Source: Sulfitobacter sp. BSw21498
Lineage (GTDB): Bacteria; Pseudomonadota; Alphaproteobacteria; Rhodobacterales; Rhodobacteraceae
Length of the DNA stretch: 64,000 nt
Direction: 5' to 3'
Assembly: GCF_006064855.1 (NCBI RefSeq)
Contig: NZ_CP040753.1
Coordinates: 2,460,001-2,524,000 of the forward strand
Part shown: positions 16,756 through 25,501 of the stretch, piece by piece
Position numbering within the stretch: the stretch's first letter is position 1
Layout: each line of letters opens with the position of its first letter
Translations under genes and position numbers: made by a program
The notes under the pieces: model-generated
What the model saw: the letters and a program-made list of their open reading frames with translations, nothing else
Told to the model about the DNA's origin: nothing
The model's database searches: none

Positions 16756-19254
16756 TTGATTTTGTATAAACAGCTCAAAGCCCTTTTTGCCCGATACATT
16801 GCCGCCCATTTGCAGGCTGAGGGACGGCCAGTGCCTATACTTGGCACAACGGGAAAGGTCGTCGGTGCCATCGACGTCCTGCATGTCGGCTCGGGAAGCA
16901 TCAGATTGGCAGGCTGGACCTTTGCAGAAGATGTCGTTTTGCACATGAACGGCATCAAAGTGAGCACGAAAGCCAACTTGCTACGCGAAGATGTAGCTGA
17001 CGCCCATGGCGGCGGGAAACACGTCGGATTTGACCTAACCACCCCGCTCGGTCCCACGCATTTACACGAAATTAGCCGTTTCGGCGTCGAGTTCCACCAC
17101 AGCCGTGGGACACCGCCTCCAATTTCGCGAAATCTTAGCTTTGCACGACTTTGGTGGACAAAGTTACGTCTGGCGCTTTCATTTCTATTGGCATTGGTCC
17201 TGCACCTCCCCGCCTTTTTTAGGTGGCGCATCTCGCGCGATCCCTCACATCGGTCACAGATCAAGCGGGGCCTAGGACTTTGCCCCATTCCCCAGGCACG
17301 CGAGCTTGATCCTGATCTATTCCGCCCCAAAGCCATTCCCACGGGAAATGACACGATAACGATTATATTGCCGATATTTAATGCCTATGACGTACTGAAG
17401 GAGGCGCTACAGCGCATCGTCGATAATACCGACCTGCAGTGGCGCATCATCCTGATCGAGGATTGTTCGACCGACAAACGCGTACTTCCTCTGATTCGCG
17501 ATTGGTCAGTTACCAACAAAGATCGTGCGACTTTGATTCAGAACTCACAAAACCTTGGCTTTATAAAAAGCGTGAATAAAGGTCTCAACTGCGCACAACG
17601 CTGGTCGGATACGATCGTACTACTGAACTCCGATGCTTTGGTGCCGCCGAAATGGGCTAGCCGACTTATACAGCCCTTACGTCAATACCCTCGGGCGGCC
17701 ACTGCGACACCCATGTCGAATGATGCCGAAATATTTACGGCTCCGCTGATCTGTGCTCCTCAAAACCTTGCATTTGGGCAGGGCGACCTTATCGATGTGA
17801 CAGCCGCAAATCTAAATCCGGAAGCCTATACTACAGCCGCACCGACAGGAGTGGGTTTTTGTATGGCGATTAACCCTAAGTACCTGAAAAAGGCACCTCA
17901 ATTAGATATCGTTTTTGGCAAAGGGTACGGCGAAGAGGTTGACTGGTGTCAGAAAATAAGGACTGCAGGCGGGCTACATTACTGCGCAATCAACTTGTTC
18001 GTGGAGCATCGTGGCGGGCAAAGCTTTGGATCGGAAGCAAAGTCGCGCCTGGTTACAAAAAACAACGCGCTTATATCCAAGCGCTATCCTCACTACGATA
18101 CCGACGTACAAAACTTTATCAAATCGGATCCGCTTATTTCACCACGCCTTGCATTGGCGTTGGCCTGGATAGCGGCCCAAGACACCTACCCAGTTTCGAT
18201 TTACTTCGCGCACAGTATGGGCGGCGGTGCCGAAGCCTATCTCCAGCATAGAATTAAATCTAAACATTACGCCTTGGGTCGCGCTGCTATCGTTATCAGA
18301 ATGGGCGGAACGATGAGGTGGCAGATCGAACTACACTGTCAGGATGGTATCATTTCTGGCGGGACGGACAACTTCGACTATGTCGTTGAACTACTACTTC
18401 CATTAAAAAAGCGAAAGCTTGTCTACTCCTGCGCTGTGGGGGCACGCGACCCACTTGGAGTTCCGAAAGCTATTTTACGGTTAAGTCAAAATGGAAATCA
18501 TAGAATCGAATTTCTGTTTCACGACTATTTTTCGATTTCTCCAGATTACACACTTACGAACGAAAATGGCTTGTATGTTGGTCTGCCTGAGATCGATGGA
18601 AAATCAATAAAATTAAAGGCGGAGCACGTTAACCTCAGGCAATGGCAGAATGAATGGGAACAACTTCTAGAGGCTTCTGATGAGATATCTGTGTTTTCTA
18701 GAAATAGCAAAGATATCGTTTCCGAAGCATATCCCCAACATACGCCGAAAATAAAAGTTAAGCCGCATCAAATGCTACATTCGGTTCCGCTCATCAAGTG
18801 CCCTGACAGCCGAATGCGCCGTGTCATCGGTGTCTTAGGTGATATTGGCTTGCAGAAAGGCGCATGGGTTATAAGCCGCTCAGCATCGCAGATTGATAAG
18901 CTTGGGCTTGGTCTAGTAATCGTTGGAAATTTCGACCCGGCCATCCCTCTCTCGCCCTCAGTACCCATTCACGGAAACTACAGCGTTACTGATCTGGACA
19001 AAATTGCGGGACAATATGGCGTGACAGATTGGTTGATACCATCGGTCTGGCCTGAAACCTTTTCATTCACCACGCATGAAGCGCTGGCAACTGGCCTGAA
19101 CACCCACGCCTTCGCTATCGGGGCTCAGGGAGAAGCCGTTGCCAAGGCCGAAAATGGGTATGCCATCCCTTTTTTTGCCGAGAATGATCTAGCTAAAGTC
19201 TTACTAATCCATATTGAAACTCAGATCGTCAAAACGTGGGCGCTGGCTTCATGA
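16756..19254 (+). CDS. two-domain glycosyltransferase (GT2 plus GT4-like)
   Basis: About 832 residues. After an N-terminal small beta domain (GAIDVLHVGSGSIRLAGW) comes a GT2 fold: ITIILPIFNAYDVLKEAL, then LLNSDALVPPKW, then a region GKGYGEEVDW and EHRGGQSFG. The C-terminal third looks like a GT4 domain (RVIGVLGDIGLQKGAW, VIVGNF, PSVWPETFSFTTHEALATG), where the Glu in PETFS would bind the nucleotide sugar. It probably adds two sugars of the capsule repeat. No ATG is available: the frame opens at a stop at 16690 and the first candidates are TTG at 16756 or 16762. It overlaps the next gene by ATGA. Confidence 0.83.
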   Translation: MILYKQLKALFARYIAAHLQAEGRPVPILGTTGKVVGAIDVLHVGSGSIRLAGWTFAEDVVLHMNGIKVSTKANLLREDVADAHGGGKHVGFDLTTPLGPTHLHEISRFGVEFHHSRGTPPPISRNLSFARLWWTKLRLALSFLLALVLHLPAFFRWRISRDPSHRSQIKRGLGLCPIPQARELDPDLFRPKAIPTGNDTITIILPIFNAYDVLKEALQRIVDNTDLQWRIILIEDCSTDKRVLPLIRDWSVTNKDRATLIQNSQNLGFIKSVNKGLNCAQRWSDTIVLLNSDALVPPKWASRLIQPLRQYPRAATATPMSNDAEIFTAPLICAPQNLAFGQGDLIDVTAANLNPEAYTTAAPTGVGFCMAINPKYLKKAPQLDIVFGKGYGEEVDWCQKIRTAGGLHYCAINLFVEHRGGQSFGSEAKSRLVTKNNALISKRYPHYDTDVQNFIKSDPLISPRLALALAWIAAQDTYPVSIYFAHSMGGGAEAYLQHRIKSKHYALGRAAIVIRMGGTMRWQIELHCQDGIISGGTDNFDYVVELLLPLKKRKLVYSCAVGARDPLGVPKAILRLSQNGNHRIEFLFHDYFSISPDYTLTNENGLYVGLPEIDGKSIKLKAEHVNLRQWQNEWEQLLEASDEISVFSRNSKDIVSEAYPQHTPKIKVKPHQMLHSVPLIKCPDSRMRRVIGVLGDIGLQKGAWVISRSASQIDKLGLGLVIVGNFDPAIPLSPSVPIHGNYSVTDLDKIAGQYGVTDWLIPSVWPETFSFTTHEALATGLNTHAFAIGAQGEAVAKAENGYAIPFFAENDLAKVLLIHIETQIVKTWALAS

Positions 19255-19985
19255 ACCAAGTCAACCTTTCTCTCTCGTCACTCCGCAAACGTGGTATTGA
19301 GGTGCTTAGCCGAGGCGCGCCTACGATAAAGCTGCCCGAACACACAGTGTTGGAGGTACCGGCAAGTTTAAAGTGGACACAATACGAACATTCGCTCGAA
19401 ATGGGTGCGTTCTCGTATCAGGTGTCGGGATACTGCTTCGCTGCCCGGATAGGGCGCTATTGTTCTATGGGAGAAAATGCACAAATCGGGCGCCAAAACC
19501 ACCCAATGGATTGGGTCTCGACCAGCCCCGCCTTATATCTTGGGGATAAAATTTTCGATTTAGATGACGGGTTTGAAGCAGCGGAGCATTATCACAACTC
19601 TCGGCATTCGCACAGCAGACCGCCCACCAGAGTAAAAGTAACGACAATTGGGAATGACGTCTGGATTGGACATGGGGCGTATATCGCAGCCGGTGTAAGT
19701 GTAGGAGACGGAGCAGTGGTAGGCGCCCATTCTGTCGTAACACGCGATATTGCCCCCTATACTGTCGTCGCGGGGAATCCAGCTACGATAAAACGCATGC
19801 GTCTTCCGCCTAGTCTCATCAGTCTCTTACTAAAATGTCGCTGGTGGCGATTCGCCCCGTGGCAGATCGACCATCTCGATCCGTCAAACGTGCTCGAATT
19901 CTGCAAGGGGATAAACAGCATGTTGCCGCACGTAGATCCTTACACCCCAGAAATACTGGACTTACGGGCAGGTCGCACTCAATGA
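19251..19985 (+). CDS. CatB-like hexapeptide acetyltransferase
   Basis: 244 residues. Hexapeptide repeats with GNDVWIGHGAYIAAGVSVGDGAVVGAHSVVT and AGNPATIKR identify the xenobiotic/sugar acetyltransferase (XAT) branch; a central loop HYHNSRHSHSRPPT is typical. It probably acetylates a capsule sugar. ATG 19251 overlaps the preceding stop (ATGA), so an in-frame GTG at 19236 is less likely. The 3' end overlaps the sulfotransferase start in the same way. Confidence 0.83.
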   Translation: MNQVNLSLSSLRKRGIEVLSRGAPTIKLPEHTVLEVPASLKWTQYEHSLEMGAFSYQVSGYCFAARIGRYCSMGENAQIGRQNHPMDWVSTSPALYLGDKIFDLDDGFEAAEHYHNSRHSHSRPPTRVKVTTIGNDVWIGHGAYIAAGVSVGDGAVVGAHSVVTRDIAPYTVVAGNPATIKRMRLPPSLISLLLKCRWWRFAPWQIDHLDPSNVLEFCKGINSMLPHVDPYTPEILDLRAGRTQ

Positions 19986-20743
19986 AAAAGATTGTGTTCT
20001 TGCATATCCCAAAGACGGCTGGGCAATCTGTGCACTCTGAGTTGTTTAGAATATATGGAAAACGAAGAACATCGCCCATTCGCGTTCACCACCAAGCCAA
20101 TCAATATCAACAATTTCCAGAAGGATATGACCTATATTCAGGGCATCTGGATTGGCACCACCCCTCTCACTTTGAAGATGACGTTTTTTCTTTCACTGTA
20201 TTGCGCGACCCCTACGAAAGGATAGCATCCTTTTATTTCTACCTCCGACAAAAATCGCTCGCCGCCTCTGACCGCATGCTTTCAATGCCCGAGCACACCG
20301 GCTTACGCAGGGTGAAAAACTGGACACCGAACGACTACTTCTTTGGTGGGGATGTAGCCTGGCGAACGTTCATCAAGGACCATTATGACAATTTCTACTG
20401 TAGTTATATGGCAACCGGCAAAGTCCGGGGCACAATCGAAATAGCCGAAATTTCGCGTGAGGTACTTATCGAACGTGCAGTAAAAAGAGCGAAGCAGTTG
20501 AGCCGCATTTATCAGCTGAGCAATCTAAATTTTCTGGAAGTAGATATTTATACCATAACAGGGCATCAAGTTTACATTCAAAGCACGCGCATAAACGCTG
20601 GCCCCAAAGTCATTCATCGGAGCAGATGGCAGGATCTCATGTCATTAATTAACGATAAGCCTACCCAGAGGCGATTAGAAAAGTTCGCCGAGTCAGACGT
20701 TGTCTTTATGAAGCAGTTGGGCGACGAAGGCTTGTTGATTTAA
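19982..20743 (+). CDS. sulfotransferase family 2-like protein
   Basis: 253 residues. FLHIPKTAGQSVHSEL is the 5'-phosphosulfate (PAPS) loop and FTVLRDPYERIASFYFYLR the 3'-phosphate-binding segment of the Sulfotransfer_2 / heparan-type family. It should move a sulfate group from PAPS to a sugar hydroxyl. Translationally coupled to the acetyltransferase gene (ATGA overlap), hence one operon 16756-20743. One of two sulfotransferases in the locus. Confidence 0.83.
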   Translation: MKKIVFLHIPKTAGQSVHSELFRIYGKRRTSPIRVHHQANQYQQFPEGYDLYSGHLDWHHPSHFEDDVFSFTVLRDPYERIASFYFYLRQKSLAASDRMLSMPEHTGLRRVKNWTPNDYFFGGDVAWRTFIKDHYDNFYCSYMATGKVRGTIEIAEISREVLIERAVKRAKQLSRIYQLSNLNFLEVDIYTITGHQVYIQSTRINAGPKVIHRSRWQDLMSLINDKPTQRRLEKFAESDVVFMKQLGDEGLLI

Positions 20744-20750
20744 TGTTCTC

Positions 20751-21674
20751 TTAAAGCCGTCCACACCGCGCGAGCAAGCTTAAGGCAATATTGCCAGAAT
20801 AGCTCTGCCTGTAGATGCCCATAGAGTTCAAAGGTGTCCGACCACGTGTATTACATTTGGTCCTCCACTCCTGAAATCTAAGCAATTTCTCCCGAGCCCC
20901 CGCATCTAAGACGGGGCTCAATCGAAGCATCGCCGACGCGTTGGCATCTATCCAATTCGCAAATGTACCATCCACGATGCGAGTCAGCCGATGTCTTAGA
21001 TGGCCGACCGGCGCACCCATCACGTTTGCATCGTGTTGTCGATAAAATATACTGGGCTTCTCGTCGTGGATTACACCAAACCCCGCTCCTGTAATTGCCT
21101 GATACAACCACCAATCGTGAAAAGGAATTTCAGCACTCGCCGAAGTAAATAAAATGCTACGAAGATAATCTGTCACGCCAGGCGGACAGACAATCGTATT
21201 TCCCCTAAGGCAGTTCTGAACAATTGCATTTCCGAAATTACAGGGCCGCATGAAATTGGGGGACACACCAAGACCCGACATCCTAGCGTCGACGTAAAAA
21301 CTTCTACTACTATAAACATCTGAGTTCTCACGATGTTTTAAGAGCTCCACAGCACGCGAGATTTTATGCGGCATCCAGACATCATCCTGATCGCAGAAAG
21401 CAACCCATTGTCCTGCTAACTCCTTTTGACCCAACAAATAAAAATAATTTCCAGCCACTCCAGTATTCGGGCCCTTAAGTAGGCGAATGTCATAATCAGG
21501 TGTGTTGGATTGAAAGTCTAAAAGCCCCTCCCACGTGCTATCGGTCGAAGTGTCATCGCTGACCCAAAGGCTCCAACCGCGATGCTCTTGGCGGCGGATC
21601 GACGCCAATTGATCTGCAAGGAACACACCCGCATTTTTTGTTCCCATTAAAATATGAACATGCGGTTCCTTCAT
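20751..21674 (-). CDS. GT2-family glycosyltransferase
   Basis: 307 residues. HILMGTKNAGVFLADQLASI followed by WVSDDTSTDSTW and AFCDQDDVWMPHK give the GT-A fold with its DDx metal motif; this resembles rhamnosyl/galactosyl transferases of O-antigen and capsule loci. Located between the sulfotransferase gene (convergent, 7 bp gap) and the export operon (divergent). Acceptor and donor cannot be inferred. Confidence 0.85.
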   Translation of the reverse strand: MKEPHVHILMGTKNAGVFLADQLASIRRQEHRGWSLWVSDDTSTDSTWEGLLDFQSNTPDYDIRLLKGPNTGVAGNYFYLLGQKELAGQWVAFCDQDDVWMPHKISRAVELLKHRENSDVYSSRSFYVDARMSGLGVSPNFMRPCNFGNAIVQNCLRGNTIVCPPGVTDYLRSILFTSASAEIPFHDWWLYQAITGAGFGVIHDEKPSIFYRQHDANVMGAPVGHLRHRLTRIVDGTFANWIDANASAMLRLSPVLDAGAREKLLRFQEWRTKCNTRGRTPLNSMGIYRQSYSGNIALSLLARCGRL

Positions 21675-21764
21675 TCTATATTCCTATAAAATTTAAATGT
21701 CTTTCTTTGAAATAGCTCACGGCGATTAATAAATCATGAGGACTATTCAATTATTACAGTTGTC

Positions 21765-23096
21765 ATGAATCAATCAATCGCACAGTCAGCGAAAGATCCA
21801 CCGACACACGCGCGCCTCAAGCAACGAAAGCTTCAAGAGCGCGAAAAGGCGCTCGCACGTATAGAAGAGCAGCGCCGGAGAAAAGTGCGCGCAATTAAGA
21901 CACAGAGAAACAGAATTGATACGACTGCCCAACCGAACGTACTGACCCTACCGCCCCCTAACATTGCTGCGCCTGTTCCGAACGCGCGTCTTCAACTGCG
22001 GCATCGCCTTGCGTTTCTGAGTTTTGTGCTCGGGGTTTTAGGGTCTAGCCTAATAGCTTCCTGGTACCTCTGGGAACGCGCCGCGGACCGCTACACCTCC
22101 GCGTCGGGCTTTTCAGTTCATAGCGAAGATATGAGCTCGGCAGTAGAGCTTCTGGGTGGGGTGGCGAACCTAACAGGAAACGGAGCCGACTACGAGGAAA
22201 TGCTCTATCAGTTCATAAGAAGCCAAGAACTCGTTTCACGCATAGATAAGACGCTGAATTTACGCCATATTTGGTCATCTTCTGTCACGGAACTGGACCC
22301 GGTTTTCGGCTACCATTCGCCCGGCACGATCGAAGATCTGACAAAATACTGGGGGCGCATGGTCAGTGTTTACAGCGATAACAGCAGCGGATTGATTAGC
22401 CTCAGGGTTCAAGCCTTCACTCCAGCAGACGCGCAGGCCATCGCGACTGAAATATTTAAAGAAAGCTCCAATCTGATTCACCAACTCTCGGCCATTGCAC
22501 GCGAGGACACGACCAAGCACGCGGGTGAAGGTTTGGATCTCGCGGCACAGCGCCTTGAGCACACTCGGCGGGACCTCTCAGATTTTAGAAATAAAAATCA
22601 AATAGTTAGCCCGGATTCACCTCTTCAAATCCAAACTGGGCTTCTGTCATCCCTAGAAGCGGAAATGACAGAAACGCTGATCAGTTTAGATATGCTAAGT
22701 CAAACTAGTACCAATACGGATCCCCGCCTCAAACAAGCAGAGCGAAGGCGCCAGATTATCGCAGACCGCATCTCTCAAGAGCGCGAAAAATTGAACTATG
22801 GGCAAAACGCCCAGCGCCCCGCCGGATTTGCCGAACTATTCGGGCAGTTCGAGAGCCTAAAAGTAGATTTAGGGTTCTCAGAACAGGCCTACCTAGCCGC
22901 ACGGGCCTCCTACGACGCGGCAGTTGCGGAGGCGCGGAGAAAATCCAAATATTTGGCGGCACACATTCCTCCAACGCTGTCAGAAACAGCGGCGCTTCCC
23001 AACCGCCCGTTCTTATTAGGAATGACATTCATCACTAGCTTCACGTTATGGGCATTAATTATGATGATTGTGTACTCGCTACGTGATCGACGCTAG
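21765..23096 (+). CDS. kpsE: capsule export inner-membrane protein, KpsE/CtrB-like
   Basis: 443 residues. A basic, coiled-coil cytoplasmic N-terminus (KLQEREKALARIEEQRRRK) of about 80 residues is followed by a membrane segment (LAFLSFVLGVLGSSLIASWYL), a large periplasmic domain with coiled coil, and a C-terminal membrane segment with PNRPFLLG just before it. This is the layout of PCP-3 proteins that link the ABC transporter to the outer-membrane Wza/KpsD channel. Followed by kpsT after 8 bp. Confidence 0.82.
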   Translation: MNQSIAQSAKDPPTHARLKQRKLQEREKALARIEEQRRRKVRAIKTQRNRIDTTAQPNVLTLPPPNIAAPVPNARLQLRHRLAFLSFVLGVLGSSLIASWYLWERAADRYTSASGFSVHSEDMSSAVELLGGVANLTGNGADYEEMLYQFIRSQELVSRIDKTLNLRHIWSSSVTELDPVFGYHSPGTIEDLTKYWGRMVSVYSDNSSGLISLRVQAFTPADAQAIATEIFKESSNLIHQLSAIAREDTTKHAGEGLDLAAQRLEHTRRDLSDFRNKNQIVSPDSPLQIQTGLLSSLEAEMTETLISLDMLSQTSTNTDPRLKQAERRRQIIADRISQEREKLNYGQNAQRPAGFAELFGQFESLKVDLGFSEQAYLAARASYDAAVAEARRKSKYLAAHIPPTLSETAALPNRPFLLGMTFITSFTLWALIMMIVYSLRDRR

Positions 23097-23104
23097 TTGC
23101 ACCT

Positions 23105-23761
23105 ATGATTGTCCTTCGAAATTTAACCAAAATCTATAAGTTGCATGGCCGTCAAAAAACCGTCGCTTCCTGTATGAACGCAGTTTTTCCGAGCGGAATA
23201 TCGGTGGGATTGCTGGGCCGAAATGGAGCGGGAAAATCGACGCTTCTTAAACTTATCGCAGGCTCCGCCGATCCGACGTCCGGTGATGTGCTCACCAAAG
23301 GACGTATTTCATTCCCCGTTGGCTTTGCGGGGTCGTTCCATCCCGACATGACGGGGGCACAAAACACGCGTTTTGTAGCGAGGATCTATGGGGCAGACAC
23401 ATCAGCATTGATCAATTACGTTGCAGACTTCTCAGACCTAGATATTCATTTCCATCTGCCTTTTCGCACGTACTCCGCTGGTATGAAATCGCGTTTAGCT
23501 TTTGGTGTGTCCATGGGGCTCAAATTTGACACATATCTTATTGATGAAATTACTGCGGTAGGTGATGCCAGTTTCAAACAGAAAAGCCGACAAATTCTCA
23601 TGGACCGCCTTACCACAGCAGGCGCGGTTTTTGTGAGCCACTCCAACGGGATGCTGCGCGAACTATGCACTGCAGGTGCGGTGCTTGAAGCGGGTAAGCT
23701 TACATACTTTGATGACATTAACGATGCGGTAGCACATTATAATTACAGTACAGCCAAGTGA
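23105..23761 (+). CDS. kpsT: capsular polysaccharide ABC transporter ATPase, KpsT-like
   Basis: 218 residues, the usual KpsT length. Walker A GRNGAGKST near residue 40, signature YSAGMKSR, Walker B TYLIDEITAVGD, and switch His in FVSHS. The sequence YKLHG near the start is typical of the KpsT/CtrD/BexA group. Works with KpsM (24687-25481), from which it is separated by a sulfotransferase gene. Confidence 0.9.
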   Translation: MIVLRNLTKIYKLHGRQKTVASCMNAVFPSGISVGLLGRNGAGKSTLLKLIAGSADPTSGDVLTKGRISFPVGFAGSFHPDMTGAQNTRFVARIYGADTSALINYVADFSDLDIHFHLPFRTYSAGMKSRLAFGVSMGLKFDTYLIDEITAVGDASFKQKSRQILMDRLTTAGAVFVSHSNGMLRELCTAGAVLEAGKLTYFDDINDAVAHYNYSTAK

Positions 23762-23784
23762 TGACTTGACCCAAGGCGTAGCAT

Positions 23785-24687
23785 ATGGCCCCACCCTTCC
23801 TGCCCGAAACCACAAAGCTCGCGTATTGCATCGGCGCACAAAAAGCCGGGACGACATGGCTCTATGAGATGCTGCGAACTAGCAATGAGATACACTTTTC
23901 GCGCAATAAGGAACTGCATTATTTTGATGTAATCTCTGGAAAAGCAGAACAGGTCTTTAATCTTCGCATCAACGCAGTCAAAACTTTGGCGAAGGAACTG
24001 ATTTCGGAACACGGTGCAAAAAACAGAAGACGGCTCAAAGTTTTGACGGAATTGACGGATCTTTTGTCAATATACACCGATGATGAGGGTGAGCATGGGG
24101 CGTATCTGACCTACCTCCTACAAGGGTTCACCGGTCAACGGGTTATCTGCGATATTACCCCAGCCTATGCGATTCTTGATGCTAGGGAGTTTGCTGAGAT
24201 GGGCAAGCTCGGGCAGGCTTCCTTTATTTTTATCATGAGAGATCCGATCGACCGTATGTGGTCGCAGATCAGGATGGCAGTCAGTTCAGACCATTCCCAG
24301 TTCAGTGACTTCCAACATGCCTGTGAGGTACGGGCTCAGCATCTGATCGATAGCAATCGATTGGCCAACCTAGAGCGGGCAAATTATCGTCGCACAATAT
24401 TAGAACTTGAGGCAGCTATACCTCGCCACCGGATCAAGTACGTCTTTTACGAAGATCTTTTTCATGCGCGCACTATGCGAGATATATGTACATTTCTCAA
24501 AATAGCGCCGCTGACACCCAAAGCAGGCCTTCACAGTAACACCGGGCGTCACGCTATGTTGCCCGAGATATTAAAAGATCAATTTCGCGGTGCCTTCTCT
24601 CCGCAGTATGAATTTATCTTGGACCGTTTCAAATCAGCGACCCCGGCCAGATGGCACATCAACGGTGCCCGTCAGGGTGCGGCTTAA
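23785..24687 (+). CDS. sulfotransferase domain protein within the capsule export operon
   Basis: 300 residues. IGAQKAGTTWLYEML is the classical 5'-PSB loop of Sulfotransfer_1/3 enzymes, and FIFIMRDPIDRMWSQIRMAV the 3'-PB segment; FYEDLF and NTGRH near the C-terminus also fit. It transfers sulfate from PAPS to a glycan or lipid. Its stop overlaps the kpsM start (TAATG), so it is co-translated with the exporter; its product is therefore probably used on the exported polysaccharide (inference). Confidence 0.87.
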   Translation: MAPPFLPETTKLAYCIGAQKAGTTWLYEMLRTSNEIHFSRNKELHYFDVISGKAEQVFNLRINAVKTLAKELISEHGAKNRRRLKVLTELTDLLSIYTDDEGEHGAYLTYLLQGFTGQRVICDITPAYAILDAREFAEMGKLGQASFIFIMRDPIDRMWSQIRMAVSSDHSQFSDFQHACEVRAQHLIDSNRLANLERANYRRTILELEAAIPRHRIKYVFYEDLFHARTMRDICTFLKIAPLTPKAGLHSNTGRHAMLPEILKDQFRGAFSPQYEFILDRFKSATPARWHINGARQGAA

Positions 24688-25481
24688 TGAAATCTGAATT
24701 CCGCCATAGACGGGTTATGCATTTTGCAACGCCCCGCATCGTTATCGCGCTCATTTTACGTGAGATTGGAACGAGCTACGGCAGGTCGCCGGGGGGATAC
24801 CTTTGGGCCCTGGCTGAACCGGTTCTGGGGATCGCCCTTCTGACGGTCATCTTTTCAATCGGTTTTCGGTCTCCTCCGATCGGCGTCAATTTTCCACTTT
24901 TCTATGCGACCGGTTTGTTGCCTTTTCTAATGTTTGTTGACCTCAGCAATAAGGTTGCGCAGGCCATTAATTATTCGAAACAGTTACTCGCCTACCCGCG
25001 GGTGACCTTTATAGATGCTATTTTGGGTAGGTTTATCCTGAATTTCCTAACGCAGCTTCTTGTGGCATTTATCGTTTTAGCTGGTGTTATATTGCACTTC
25101 GACACACGGGCAGCATTGAACCTTTCACAAATTGCGTCGGGTTTGGGGTTGATCGCCGCCTTGTCGTTTGGCCTTGGCGTATTCAACTGCTTCATGATGT
25201 CTATGTTCCAGATTTGGCAACGCATCTACGCGATCTTCACGCGACCGCTTTTGCTGCTTTCTGGGGTCATTTTCGTCTATAGCACGGTGCCTGAACCCTA
25301 TCGCGGGTGGCTATGGTATAATCCTCTTGTTCATATCGTGGGGCGCGTGAGGGCCGGTTTCTACCCCAATTATGACGCCCCCTATGTCTCCGTATCATAC
25401 GTTTATGCCATATCAGCACTTTTGGGCTTGTTCGGGCTAATGCTCCTCAGGCGCTATCACCGTGACATATTAGAACGCTAA
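24687..25481 (+). CDS. kpsM: capsular polysaccharide ABC transporter permease, KpsM-like
   Basis: 264 residues with six predicted membrane segments and the ABC-2 permease features: a cytoplasmic EIGTSYGRSPGGYLWALAEP segment and FSIGFRSPPIGVNFPLFYATGLLPF. Pairs with KpsT for export of lipid-linked capsule. The ATG at 24687 overlaps the preceding stop; an upstream in-frame start at 24651 is inside the sulfotransferase gene and less likely. Confidence 0.9.
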   Translation: MKSEFRHRRVMHFATPRIVIALILREIGTSYGRSPGGYLWALAEPVLGIALLTVIFSIGFRSPPIGVNFPLFYATGLLPFLMFVDLSNKVAQAINYSKQLLAYPRVTFIDAILGRFILNFLTQLLVAFIVLAGVILHFDTRAALNLSQIASGLGLIAALSFGLGVFNCFMMSMFQIWQRIYAIFTRPLLLLSGVIFVYSTVPEPYRGWLWYNPLVHIVGRVRAGFYPNYDAPYVSVSYVYAISALLGLFGLMLLRRYHRDILER

Positions 25482-25501
25482 AGGACCGCACGCGGAGCTC
25501 T

